The notes under the pieces: model-generated
Told to the model about the DNA's origin: nothing
Database searches by the model: none
What the model saw: only the letters and a program-made list of their open reading frames with translations
Part shown: positions 8,192 through 16,713 of the stretch, one piece after another
Layout of the letters: each line of letters begins with the position of its first letter
Position numbering within the stretch: position 1 is the stretch's first letter
Source of the DNA: Actinophytocola sp963840275
Lineage (GTDB): Bacteria > Actinomycetota > Actinomycetes > Mycobacteriales > Pseudonocardiaceae
DNA: 64,000 nucleotides
Direction of reading: 5' to 3'
NCBI GenBank assembly: GCA_963840275.1
Contig: CAWIYK010000002.1
Span: 744,001-808,000, forward strand
Program-made: the position numbers and the translations under genes

Positions 8192-9157
8192 TCAGCCCGG
8201 CAACGCGCCGATAGCCAAGTCACCCTCCAGCCGCAGCACCCGACCACCAGCAGTCCCCAGCTCCCGCAGCGTCTCGAATGCCTCCGGGTCCATCAAATCG
8301 ATCGGGACCTCCTCGAACGCGGCCGCGCGCAGGTCCTCCAGCGCGAGCCGGCCCTCGTGCCCCGCCCGGACGGTGGCCGCCAGCCCACCCGTCGACGCCA
8401 GCGCCCCGCGCGCCGCGCCGAGCCGGCCGAGCGCCTCGTCGACCGCGGCCAGCAGCGGCCCCCGGTTGCCCTCGCACATCGCGAGCACCAGCTCGGGCCG
8501 CGTGCCCATCACGCGCGTCCCGTCGGCGAACGACCCCGCCGCCAGCGACAGCGCGAGCGAGCCGCCGTCGGCGCCGGTCGATGCCAGCACCGCGGCCATC
8601 AGGTGCGACAGGTGCGAGATCCGCGCGACCGCCGCGTCGTGCTCGCTCGCGGTCGTCGGGACGACGTGGGCGCCACAGTCCAGCGCCAGCTCCGCCGCGG
8701 CCCGCCACGCCGCCGGGTCGGTGTCCTCCTCGGTCGCGACCACCCACGCGGCACCGTCGAACAGTGTCTCCGCGCCCGCCGCCCACCCCGACTGCGACTT
8801 GCCGGCCATCGGGTGCCCGCCGGCGTAACGCGCGGCCGGCACCCGCGCGGCGACCGCCGCGGCGACCGGCTCCTTCACGCTGACGACGTCGGTCAGCAGG
8901 CAGTCCGGCGCGTGCTCGGCGACCAGCCGCAGCACCTCGTCGATCGACGGGAGCGGGACGGCCAGCACGACCAGGGCGTCCTCGGCGGCGGCTCGCGTCA
9001 GCGCGGCCGTCACCGTCGGCTCGACCCTGGTGTCGTCGACAGGGGCGTCGGCCGCGCCGAAGACCTTCCTGCCCGCGCGCCCCGCGGCCCGCAGCACCGA
9101 CCCGCCGATGAGTCCCAACCCGATCACGCACACTGGTCGCACGGATTCATCCTTCAC
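8192..9157 (-). CDS. tyrA: Prephenate dehydrogenase
   Basis: Converts prephenate to 4-hydroxyphenylpyruvate with NAD(P)+ in tyrosine biosynthesis. The 321-residue protein has an N-terminal Rossmann motif GLGLIGGS, the family signature GGHPMAGKSQSGW with the catalytic histidine, and an all-helical C-terminal dimerisation part. There is no fused chorismate mutase or ACT domain. GTG 9157 overlaps the stop of the M20 peptidase gene (GTGA), so they form an operon divergent from the tRNA-deaminase genes. TyrA beside tadA is a familiar actinobacterial arrangement. Confidence 0.92.
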   Translation of the reverse strand: MKDESVRPVCVIGLGLIGGSVLRAAGRAGRKVFGAADAPVDDTRVEPTVTAALTRAAAEDALVVLAVPLPSIDEVLRLVAEHAPDCLLTDVVSVKEPVAAAVAARVPAARYAGGHPMAGKSQSGWAAGAETLFDGAAWVVATEEDTDPAAWRAAAELALDCGAHVVPTTASEHDAAVARISHLSHLMAAVLASTGADGGSLALSLAAGSFADGTRVMGTRPELVLAMCEGNRGPLLAAVDEALGRLGAARGALASTGGLAATVRAGHEGRLALEDLRAAAFEEVPIDLMDPEAFETLRELGTAGGRVLRLEGDLAIGALPG

Positions 9158-10383
9158 CGGAGCGCGTCCAACGCGAAAGCCGCGTAGAGGGCGACGCCGT
9201 GCGCGAACGCCGACTCGTCGAAGTGCACGCGGTTCGAGTGGTTCGGCGGCGCCTCGTCCGGCGAGACCCCCGGCGGGCACGCGCCGAGGAACGCGAGCGC
9301 GCCGGGCACCTGCTGCAGCACGTACGAGAAGTCCTCCGACGCCATCAGCGGCTCCGGCATCAGCGCGCTGTTCTTCGGGCTCAGCACCGCGCCGGCCAGC
9401 TCGAGCACCCGCGACGCGACGGTGCCGTCGTTGTTCGTCGGCGGGTAGCCGGTGTTGATCGTGAAGCTGATCGTGCAGCCGTGCGCCGCCGCGATGTGCT
9501 CGCACACCTTGGGAATCTCGGTCTGGACGAGCTTGCGGGTCGCGTCGGACAGCGTCCGCACGGTGCCCTCGAGCTGGGCGGTCTCCGGGATGATGTTGGA
9601 CGTGGTGCCCGCGGTGATCCGCCCGACGGTCAGCACCGCCGGGTCGAACACGCTGAACCGCCGCGTCACCATGGTCTGCAGCGCGCCGACCATCGCCGCG
9701 GCCGCCGGAACGGGGTCGATCGCCCGGTCGGGCATGGCGCCGTGGCCGCCCTTGCCGGTGACGGTCACGGTGAACGCGTCGGCGCTCGCCATCATCGGCC
9801 CGGGCCGGCACATGACGACGCCGGAGGGCGCGGTCGACGTGATGTGCAGGGCGAACGCCTGCTCGACCGGCCGCCCGCCCGCTTCGAGCACGCCTTCCTC
9901 GAGCATGTGGCGGGCGCCGTGCTGGCCCTCCTCGCCGGGTTGGAACATGAAGACGACCTTGCCGACCAATGCGTCCTTGCGGGTCTGCAGCAGCCGGGCG
10001 GCGGAGACGAGCATCGCGGTGTGCGTGTCGTGGCCGCAGGCGTGCATCGACCCGTCGACCTGCGAGGCGAACGCGAGCCCGCTCTCCTCCTGCAGCGGGA
10101 GCGCGTCCATGTCGCCGCGCAGCAGGACGGTCGGGCCGGACTTGTCGCCGTTCAGCACCGCGGTCACCGAACTGCACGACTTGCCGGTGCTGACGTGCAG
10201 GCCGAGCCCCTCCAGCGCGTGCAGCACCGACGCCTGCGACTTCGGCAGGTCGAGGCCCTGTTCCGGGTGCTTGTGCAGCGCCCGGCGCAGCGCCACCGTC
10301 CTCGGTTGCAGCGCGCGGGCGGCCTCGAACAGCCCGGTGAACCTCGGATCGGCGGTGAGCTGGGTGGTATCGGCGGGTGTCAT
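9154..10383 (-). CDS. M20 family amidohydrolase/peptidase
   Basis: A 409-residue metal-dependent amidohydrolase of the M20D type (N-acyl-amino-acid or hippurate hydrolase-like). Visible are LHKHPEQGLDL near the N-terminus, the metal-ligand motif MHACGHDTHTAM, the catalytic pair in FQPGEEGQHGA and the lid-domain motif TGKGGHGAMPD. No signal peptide is seen, so it is probably cytoplasmic. The ATG at 10383 begins at the expected family start; the frame is open further upstream to 10452. The gene is coupled to tyrA downstream. The natural substrate is unknown. Confidence 0.9.
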   Translation of the reverse strand: MTPADTTQLTADPRFTGLFEAARALQPRTVALRRALHKHPEQGLDLPKSQASVLHALEGLGLHVSTGKSCSSVTAVLNGDKSGPTVLLRGDMDALPLQEESGLAFASQVDGSMHACGHDTHTAMLVSAARLLQTRKDALVGKVVFMFQPGEEGQHGARHMLEEGVLEAGGRPVEQAFALHITSTAPSGVVMCRPGPMMASADAFTVTVTGKGGHGAMPDRAIDPVPAAAAMVGALQTMVTRRFSVFDPAVLTVGRITAGTTSNIIPETAQLEGTVRTLSDATRKLVQTEIPKVCEHIAAAHGCTISFTINTGYPPTNNDGTVASRVLELAGAVLSPKNSALMPEPLMASEDFSYVLQQVPGALAFLGACPPGVSPDEAPPNHSNRVHFDESAFAHGVALYAAFALDALR

Positions 10384-10493
10384 CTCTCGATGATCGCACC
10401 CGTGGACCCTCCGTGAAGATTTCTCACCGCGAGTAGCACCGGTACGCAACACTCCGCACCTGCTTCTTCCTGCGGGGGACCAGGAGGAATACC

Positions 10494-11000
10494 GTGTCCC
10501 CCATGTCCGAGCAGGACCCGGTAACGGGCTTCGCGATCGCCGTCGTTCGCGAGGACGGCAAGTGGCGGTGTACCGCGATGGAGGGCTCGGCGTTGACCGG
10601 GCTCGACGACGCGATCACCGAGCTGCGCAAGATCCGCTCCACCGGGGCGGTGTTCGGGCTGCTGGACGTCGACGACCAGTTCTTCCTGGTGCTGCGCCCC
10701 GGCCCGCGCGGCGTGCAGCTGCTGCTGTCCGACGCGGCGGCCGCCCTCGACTACGACGTCGCGGCCGATGCCCTGGACCTCCTGCGGGTGGACCCCCCGT
10801 CCGACGATGACGACGAGGTCTGGCCGGAAGGCGCACTCGACATCCTCGCCGACATCGGCCTGCCGGCCGCCGAGCTGCAGGTCATTGTCGGCGAGGTGGA
10901 CCTGTACCCGGACGAGCAGCTGCAGATGATCGCCCAACGCTGCGGCTTCGCGGACGAGTTCGCGGGCCTCCTCGACACGATGGACAGCATCGCCCAGTGA
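10494..11000 (+). CDS. tRNA adenosine deaminase-associated protein
   Basis: An acidic 168-residue protein typical of the actinobacterial family always encoded immediately before tadA (TIGR03941). It begins GFAIAVVREDGKWRC and has a central acidic stretch DPPSDDDDEVW. Its biochemical role is not established; co-occurrence suggests it helps the A-to-I tRNA-editing enzyme. AGGAGG at 10482-10487 lies 6 bases before the GTG at 10494, deciding the start. Its stop overlaps the tadA GTG (GTGA). Confidence 0.9.
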   Translation: MSPMSEQDPVTGFAIAVVREDGKWRCTAMEGSALTGLDDAITELRKIRSTGAVFGLLDVDDQFFLVLRPGPRGVQLLLSDAAAALDYDVAADALDLLRVDPPSDDDDEVWPEGALDILADIGLPAAELQVIVGEVDLYPDEQLQMIAQRCGFADEFAGLLDTMDSIAQ

Positions 11001-11449
11001 CGGACGAGGACCTCGTCAGGGCCGCCCTGTCGGCCGCGCGGCGGGCGACCGCCACCGAGGACGTGCCGATCGGGGCGGTGGTGTTCGCCCCGGACGGCAC
11101 AGAGCTGGCGGCGGCCTGCAACGCCCGGGAGCGGTTGGGTGACCCCACAGCCCACGCGGAGATCCTGGCGCTGAGAGAAGCAGCCAAGCACCACGGCGAC
11201 GGCTGGCGCCTGAGCGGCTGCACGCTGGCCGTGACCGTCGAGCCGTGCACGATGTGCGCGGGCGCGCTGGTGCTCGCCCGGGTCGCACGCGTGGTCTTCG
11301 GCGCGTGGGAACCAAAGACAGGCGCGGCGGGCTCCCTGTGGGACGTCGTCCGAGACCGCCGACTCACCCACCGCCCAGAAGTAGTGGGCGGCGTACTGGC
11401 AGACGAGTGTGCAGCACTGATGGACGACTTCTTCGCGAGACACCGCTGA
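10997..11449 (+). CDS. tadA: tRNA-specific adenosine deaminase
   Basis: Deaminates A34 of tRNA-Arg(ACG) to inosine. The 150-residue protein has the zinc-binding and catalytic HAE motif (PTAHAEILAL) and the PCTMCAGAL motif of the cytidine/deoxycytidylate deaminase fold. It is coupled to the preceding associated gene by a GTGA overlap. Immediately downstream begins a roughly 9.7-kb stretch of accessory and broken genes ending at a tRNA-Ser gene, so tadA marks the conserved left border of an island. Confidence 0.93.
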   Translation: MTDEDLVRAALSAARRATATEDVPIGAVVFAPDGTELAAACNARERLGDPTAHAEILALREAAKHHGDGWRLSGCTLAVTVEPCTMCAGALVLARVARVVFGAWEPKTGAAGSLWDVVRDRRLTHRPEVVGGVLADECAALMDDFFARHR

Positions 11450-11569
11450 ACGCTGCGCCGCGATCCTCGAGCCGACAGGTTTCGCGACGAAATCGCGAAA
11501 TTCGTTCACGGGCAGGTCCGTTGGCGCGGGAGCGAACGCGACGATGAGTCTTCGGGTGGCGTAGTTCGG

Positions 11570-12402
11570 TGTCGCGTGAACGCATCGACATGACTATCTT
11601 GCTGTCGGTGGTTGCGGTGAAACCGACTGGCTCATAGCGATTGGCGTTGAGGCCATTCGGGGGTTCCGTGATACTCCGATCGTTCGCATCGAACCTGCGG
11701 CAGATCCGGCTATTCAATGGTCCTGCGAAAGCTGGGGTGCGAATGTGAGTCACGCTGCGCCCTCCCTCATGAGAGGAAGACATTTCGCTGGCCAGATCCG
11801 GATCATTTCGAGGCAGATTTGCTCCCCGTGTGCTAATGGAGCGTGAAGATGGACGATGGACCTCAGCTTGCTTTCGGATATCCATGAACCGGTCACATGC
11901 AAATGCGGGCCGAGGGTCCCGTCAATCCTGATGCTGCGGGCGTGAACCTCTACCTTGCGCCGATACCGTTCTGGTTGATTCCATTCGCTTCCCATGTGAA
12001 ACCGTATGAAAATGCACCTCATCGCGAAGGGCAACGGCCTTGATGTTCAAGACCTCGCGGACGTCACCGTTGGGGCGGACGTAGACATGCTGAGACCAGT
12101 CTTCGACGGAGATCAGTGGTTCTGGACTGCTCTCCAGGACCAAGTCGTCGTAGCGTGCCAACTAAATCCCGATGTGTGTCGCACTCTTGTCGCAGTCGTC
12201 GACGGTCGGCAAGTAGGAGCAGTATCACGGCCACGGCGAAGACAATCACGACGACAAAGGCGCCGACCCGGATCGCCTGGTTGCCGAATATCGTCCCTAG
12301 TAGTCCGGCGAAGGCCATCAAACCGACGAGGGACTTCAAGATGGTGGCCGGTTCTTCCTGAGAGATGTGGGAGTCGAGCCATGCGATGAAGCTCTTGAAC
12401 AT
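11570..12402 (-). pseudogene. Broken two-helix membrane protein gene
   Basis: On the minus strand an ATG at 12402 starts a protein with two membrane segments (LKSLVGLMAFAGLLGTIFG and GAFVVVIVFAVAVILLLLA). After CDTHRDLV the likely continuation jumps frame near 12163 to ARYDDLVLESSPEPLISVED, then near 12005 to another frame (GSEWNQPERYRRKVEVHAR, later EMIRIWPAKCLPLMR), and near 11780 again to a frame containing NRYEPVGFTATTDSK. Joined, these give one coherent protein with two helices and a soluble beta-rich domain. At least three frameshifts mean it is not translated as one chain. No function is assigned. The lower-GC sequence contrasts with tadA. Confidence 0.5.
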
Positions 12403-12570
12403 GGGGTCGCCCCCTCCGAAAATGCGGCGCGAGCAACACCCGTGTACACCGCAGCGCAGACGGCCGGTGGGTCAACTGTAAGTCCGGGTCGGAGCGCTGG
12501 CCAGCACGTCCGGATACTCGTGAACGAGAGGTGCGTATTTGTGACTTGATCTCGGGCGCCCATGGCAGGT

Positions 12571-13077
12571 TTACGAGCTCCAGTCCACGGGCGTGGTTGT
12601 GCCGGCGTCCCAGTCCCGGCGGAGGATCGCGTAGCCGATCGAGTCGACGGGGCCATCCGCGGAAGGCCAGGCCTCCCGGTAGTGGGCTTCCTTCACGTAC
12701 CCGGCCTTGACGAAGGTCCGCCGCATGGCGACGTTGTCCTGGCGGGTGGTCCCCTCGATCCGGTTGGTCGCGTAGTGGGTGAAGACGTACCGCGTGAGCC
12801 ACTCGACGGCGGCGGTCCCGACCCCGCGTCCCCGATGCGCGGTAGACACCCGGAGGTCGAACAGTGGCGTTCCGTCATCAAGATCCATCAGCCGCGCCAA
12901 GCCCACCCGAGCACCCCCGTCGAGCACCCAGAAGGCGTCGGAGTAGTCCCCAGCATCGACCCGCCGCCGCGCCTGCGCCTCATCGAGGACGACGCGGACA
13001 TGAAAAGGCCACGCCTCGCCGACGAGGAACCCGACGAGCAAGTCGACCTCATCAGCACGAACCCGCAAGAACTCCAC
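12571..13077 (-). CDS. GNAT family N-acetyltransferase
   Basis: A 168-residue acetyl-CoA-dependent N-acetyltransferase of the RimJ/GNAT fold. The acetyl-CoA binding motif A is seen as LRVSTAHRGRGVGTAAVEWL (R/Q-x-x-G-x-G/A type), followed by NRIEGTTRQDNVAMRRTFVKAG, the motif B region with the asparagine that faces the acceptor. The start is GTG 13077. It stands alone in the island between a broken gene and the putative toxin gene. The acceptor substrate is unknown. Confidence 0.85.
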   Translation of the reverse strand: MEFLRVRADEVDLLVGFLVGEAWPFHVRVVLDEAQARRRVDAGDYSDAFWVLDGGARVGLARLMDLDDGTPLFDLRVSTAHRGRGVGTAAVEWLTRYVFTHYATNRIEGTTRQDNVAMRRTFVKAGYVKEAHYREAWPSADGPVDSIGYAILRRDWDAGTTTPVDWSS

Positions 13078-13269
13078 GCGAAGAACCTAGCCGTCGCAAG
13101 GAGAAGCCCCCACCGAGTTTCCAGGCGAACAGCGCCCGACAACACATCGCGCCACGGGCCGCCGTCACCATGCCGCCGCTGGACAACGACGCTGCCCGTA
13201 TGGGCACAGTCGATTGCCCACGCTGGACAACTTCCAATGAACAGGTGGAATGGGGCGTAGTTTGATGCG

Positions 13270-14724
13270 ATGAGGACGGCCGCGACCGATGCCAAGCAGG
13301 CTGAGTACCGCAGGCGAGACCCGGCTCGCCCCGCCGTGACCGCACCCCATTCATTGCACGTTCTTCAACGGCTTGCGGGAAATGCGGCCGTCTCGCATTT
13401 GCTCGCGCTTCAGCGCGAAGTGGTGCCGGAGGGTGCGCCCGGCCAGCGGGAGAACATGGACAAGGGCGACAGCGGGCCGGGGGTGCGGCGGCTCCAGTGG
13501 ACGTTGGGCGCGACCGAGACCGGGGTCTTCGATCAACAGACGCGCAAGGCCGTCGACAGATTCCAGCGGCAGCAGGGATGGGATCCCAGCGGTGTCGGGC
13601 AGGGCACGTGGGAGCGCATTGATAACCACGAGGGTTCGCCCGGGCATCGCCCCAACCTCGTCACGTACGACCGCGGGCCCGGAGTGCGGCTGCTCCAGCG
13701 GAACCTGGGTTCCAGCGAATCGGGTTATTTCGGGGCAGGGACCCGACAAGTAGTGGACGCTTTTCAGAAAGCCCAGGGATGGAATCCCTCCGGTGTCGGA
13801 CCGGCTACCTGGAAGGCCCTCGACAACAGCACCGGCAACCAGACCGGCCCGGCCAGCACCCAAGAGGACGATCCATCGGGACTGACAGGCGCGCTTCTCG
13901 TCGGCGGGAAATTCATCGGCGACGTGAGCAAATTCGAAAAGGGCGGCAGAGTAGCGCTTCGCGGAGCGGACCTCGTGGCCAAAGGCGTGCGGGCGACGAT
14001 CGGCGCCACGGAGATCGCAAAGGACGCGGCGGTCGCCGTCGAAGTCACCGGCGCGGCGGGAGCGGGGGTTGGTCTTGCCACGGTGATCGGAGTCGCCGCA
14101 CTCGGTACAGCCATCGGGGTGGGAATCGGGTTGACCCCGATCGCGATCGCGCACGCGCAGGACGTCGCGGATCAACTCGGCGAGTTGGGCGGTGCGTCCC
14201 TTCCCGGCGGCAAGGATTCGGACAGCGGTCCCTGCCCGCGATGCAAGAACGTCCACCGCGGCACCACCCCGAACTACGGAGCGATGGACGACTTTCGCCG
14301 GCCACGAGGCATCTCGGCGCTCCTGAAGGGCAGGCCTGACACCGGGACCGTGGCGAACCCAGCGATCGAGCCTCCCGGCTGGACGGGTGGCGGTGTCCAC
14401 CTCGCCGACCAGGCGCGAGCCCACCTGCTCGGCCGGGAGCTCGGCGGGTCGGGAGACGAGCGCAGGAACCTCGTGACGATGGACGCGGGCGCCAATCGCC
14501 GGATGTACGCCGAGTTCGAGAAGGAGACGCACGATATCTCGAGCACGAGCGATCCGGATACGTGTTTCGAATACACCGTGATCCCTGAGTACCTCGGACT
14601 CCCCAAGTCGCCGACCGACCGGGCCGCCCTGATGCCGCACCGGGTAAGGGCGACACTCGTCGATCTCTGCACAGACGCGGTGTTGATCAACGGGCGATTC
14701 GTGGACAACCTCCTGCCACACTGA
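13270..14724 (+). CDS. Putative contractile-injection-type toxin: tag, two PG-binding domains, nuclease-like C-terminus
   Basis: A 484-residue multidomain protein. Residues about 29-50 read LHVLQRLAGNAAVSHLLALQ, the short N-terminal tag found on proteins linked to extracellular contractile injection systems (eCIS). Two peptidoglycan-binding-1 domains follow (about 65-115 and 132-185), then a Gly/Ala-rich hydrophobic stretch (about 250-296), a CPRCKN pair (322-327) and a C-terminal domain resembling DNA/RNA non-specific endonucleases (Endonuclea_NS_2). That domain has ARAHLLGRELGGSGDERRNL at 382-401 and conserved Asn409. The canonical DRGH active-site motif is ARAH here, so activity is uncertain. 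There is no Sec signal. No eCIS structural genes or immunity gene are recognised nearby. Confidence 0.75.
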   Translation: MRTAATDAKQAEYRRRDPARPAVTAPHSLHVLQRLAGNAAVSHLLALQREVVPEGAPGQRENMDKGDSGPGVRRLQWTLGATETGVFDQQTRKAVDRFQRQQGWDPSGVGQGTWERIDNHEGSPGHRPNLVTYDRGPGVRLLQRNLGSSESGYFGAGTRQVVDAFQKAQGWNPSGVGPATWKALDNSTGNQTGPASTQEDDPSGLTGALLVGGKFIGDVSKFEKGGRVALRGADLVAKGVRATIGATEIAKDAAVAVEVTGAAGAGVGLATVIGVAALGTAIGVGIGLTPIAIAHAQDVADQLGELGGASLPGGKDSDSGPCPRCKNVHRGTTPNYGAMDDFRRPRGISALLKGRPDTGTVANPAIEPPGWTGGGVHLADQARAHLLGRELGGSGDERRNLVTMDAGANRRMYAEFEKETHDISSTSDPDTCFEYTVIPEYLGLPKSPTDRAALMPHRVRATLVDLCTDAVLINGRFVDNLLPH

Positions 14725-15036
14725 GTTTCCGTCACGCTCCTGCCGTGGACTGGTTCGCCAGGCGAATCAGGTCCTGCGGAAGGAAGTTCGGCGGGCACTG
14801 CCGGACCGCACGCCGCTGCGACGGGAACGCCTGCGCCGGCGGCTCGTTTCGTTGACCGGGATACGTCACCGGCGCGCAGCGGTGTTGATCAGGGGTCGAT
14901 GTATGCCCGTCACCGAGGATCGATGCCGCGCCACCCGACGCGCGCTCGAGCCACACCCTCAGTTGTTCCGATCTCCACAAGGCCGCGCGCCTACTCGTAC
15001 AGCGACTGCCGGCGGCGGCGGGGTCTCTGCACCTGC
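14725..15036. other. Convergent intergenic region without a recognised gene
   Basis: This 312-base stretch separates the ends of the putative toxin gene and the DUF742 gene. I see no credible coding frame and no strong hairpin. Some short reading frames cross it, but their composition is arbitrary. Confidence 0.5.
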
Positions 15037-15609
15037 TCACAAGGTGCGTAGACCGCTCAGCACCCGTGCCATGAGGTCCGCGGACGGGACACCGGCGGTT
15101 TCCTCGTCCGAACAGCGGACCAGCAGACCGATGTCGAGCATGTCCGCGATGATGACGCGGGCGCCGCCGATCGGTAGCCGGGCCTGCGCCGCCACCTCGG
15201 CCACCGACCGGGCGTCCCCGCAGATGGTGCGGAGGAGCCGGTGTTCCGCGGCCATCCGTCCCGGCGGCAGGTCGCTGGGAGCGGCGACGAGCAGGGCCTC
15301 GATGGCCAGGTAGGTACCGGTCTTCGTTCGGCCGCCGGTCCGGGCGTACGGACGGACGAAGGCTCGGTCGTCGGCGACGGTGCCGAACTCGGCGAGGTAG
15401 GCCGCGATCTCCTGAGCGGTCGCCGACAGCGGCTTGGCCTCATCCGCGCTGCTCGGGGTCCGCTCGGCTGGTTCCGCGTCCCGATCCACGGGCAGCGGTT
15501 CGGTTGTGGCGTCAAGCTCGGATGAGGTCTCTTGGGGATCGCTGCGTTCCTCCTGGCGTTCGTCCGACGCGGAGCCGTTCATTCCGAAGAGACCCACGAC
15601 GTTTCCCAT
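15037..15609 (-). CDS. Orphan DUF742 (CvnC-like) protein
   Basis: A 190-residue protein whose C-terminal half (from about residue 85, VRPYARTGGRTKTG, through CGDARSVAEVAAQARLPIG to DMLDIGLLVR) matches the DUF742 family, a winged-helix-like component of actinobacterial conservons. Conservons normally encode a sensor kinase, a roadblock protein, DUF742 and a small GTPase in one operon. None of those partners is adjacent here, so this is an orphan copy. The N-terminal 70 residues are acidic and probably disordered. Confidence 0.85.
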   Translation of the reverse strand: MGNVVGLFGMNGSASDERQEERSDPQETSSELDATTEPLPVDRDAEPAERTPSSADEAKPLSATAQEIAAYLAEFGTVADDRAFVRPYARTGGRTKTGTYLAIEALLVAAPSDLPPGRMAAEHRLLRTICGDARSVAEVAAQARLPIGGARVIIADMLDIGLLVRCSDEETAGVPSADLMARVLSGLRTL

Positions 15610-15669
15610 CCGTTCGCGGCGGTCCGATCCGGGCGCTGCATGATGCCGATGCTTTGCACCTCACAGTTT

Positions 15670-16048
15670 CTTGGCGTACGAACCGCCGTTCGTGTCACGC
15701 CGCCCGAGACGCGGCATCCTCGTCACACGCCGTGCGTGAGCTTGCGAATCGCGGCGACGACGTTGTTCGACACGGCTGCGGAGACGCTCGAATACGGACA
15801 CATCCGGCGCCGACCCGCAGGCCGGCGGGGCCCAGCTACACGTGACGGCTGTATGTCGACGTGGCGTCTGGTGCGATTGCTGCCCACCCGCCGAGAACTG
15901 GGGACAGATCTCGTATCGAGGGCTGTTTGGCGTTGCGCCGACACCATGCCTGACCACACGGTGATGGTCTGCACGCTGGTGGGCGGTTGTCCACCGTTCC
16001 GTGTTTGATCGGGCGAGATGTGACAGGAATGGCGGTTCGTACGCCAAG
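15670..16048. mobile_element. MITE-like element with 29-bp terminal inverted repeats
   Basis: The ends are inverted copies of each other: 15670-15698 (beginning CTTGGCGTACGAACCGCC) and 16020-16048 (ending GGCGGTTCGTACGCCAAG) pair over 29 bases with two mismatches. The 379-bp interior holds no convincing gene and no transposase. A clear target-site duplication is not visible. It fills the divergent region between the DUF742 gene and a sigma-factor gene and ends 44 bases before the sigma start, so it may supply part of that promoter region. Confidence 0.6.
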
Positions 16049-16092
16049 ACTGATGGGGTGGGGTCCATCGACACCGAGGTACGAGGTCCTTC

Positions 16093-16713
16093 GTGACAGT
16101 TGGTCAGGCGGCGGCTGATCTGTCGGCCGCGGTGCGTGCTGCCCGAGGTGGGAGCCAGGAGGCGTTCCGGGTGCTGTACCGGGAGGTGCAGCCCGGTCTG
16201 CTGCGTTACCTGCGCGGGATGGTCGGCGCGGACGCCGAGGACCTCGCGTCGGAGACGTGGTTGCAGATCGCCAGGGACATCCGTTCGTTCCGGGACGAGG
16301 GTGCGGGGTTCCGCGGCTGGGCGGTCACCATCGCGCGCCACCGGGCGCTCGACTATCTGCGTCACGTTCAGCGGCGCCCAGCCACCGGCCTGTCCGTGGA
16401 CGTGCTGGTCGACCTGCCGGACGGGCTCGACACGGCCGAGCAGGTCGTCCAGTTCGTGTCGACCAACGCGACCATCGCGCTCATTGCCACGCTGCCGAGG
16501 GACCAGGCCGAGGCGGTGCTGCTCCGGGTGGTGGTCGGGCTCGACGCGCAGGCCGCCGCGCGGGTGGTGGGCAAGCGCCCCGGTGCGGTGCGGACTGCGG
16601 CGTGGCGGGGGTTGCGCACCCTCGCCACGCGGCTCGAGCACGCCGGTTCGAGGCACGCCGCCGAGCCGGGTGTGACGAACGCGGGCCACTCGACGCCAGG
16701 GAAGGCGAGATGA
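16093..16713 (+). CDS. ECF-type RNA polymerase sigma factor
   Basis: A 206-residue sigma-70 family protein with region 2 (AFRVLYREVQPGLLRYLRGM, then AEDLASETWLQIARDIRSF, and the -10-contacting FRGWAVTIARHRALDYLR) and region 4 (LPRDQAEAVLLRVVVGLDAQAAARVVGKRPGAVRTAAWRGL). It would direct RNA polymerase to a small regulon under control of the co-encoded membrane protein. The GTG start at 16093 follows the inverted-repeat element. The downstream gene overlaps by ATGA. Confidence 0.88.
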   Translation: MTVGQAAADLSAAVRAARGGSQEAFRVLYREVQPGLLRYLRGMVGADAEDLASETWLQIARDIRSFRDEGAGFRGWAVTIARHRALDYLRHVQRRPATGLSVDVLVDLPDGLDTAEQVVQFVSTNATIALIATLPRDQAEAVLLRVVVGLDAQAAARVVGKRPGAVRTAAWRGLRTLATRLEHAGSRHAAEPGVTNAGHSTPGKAR

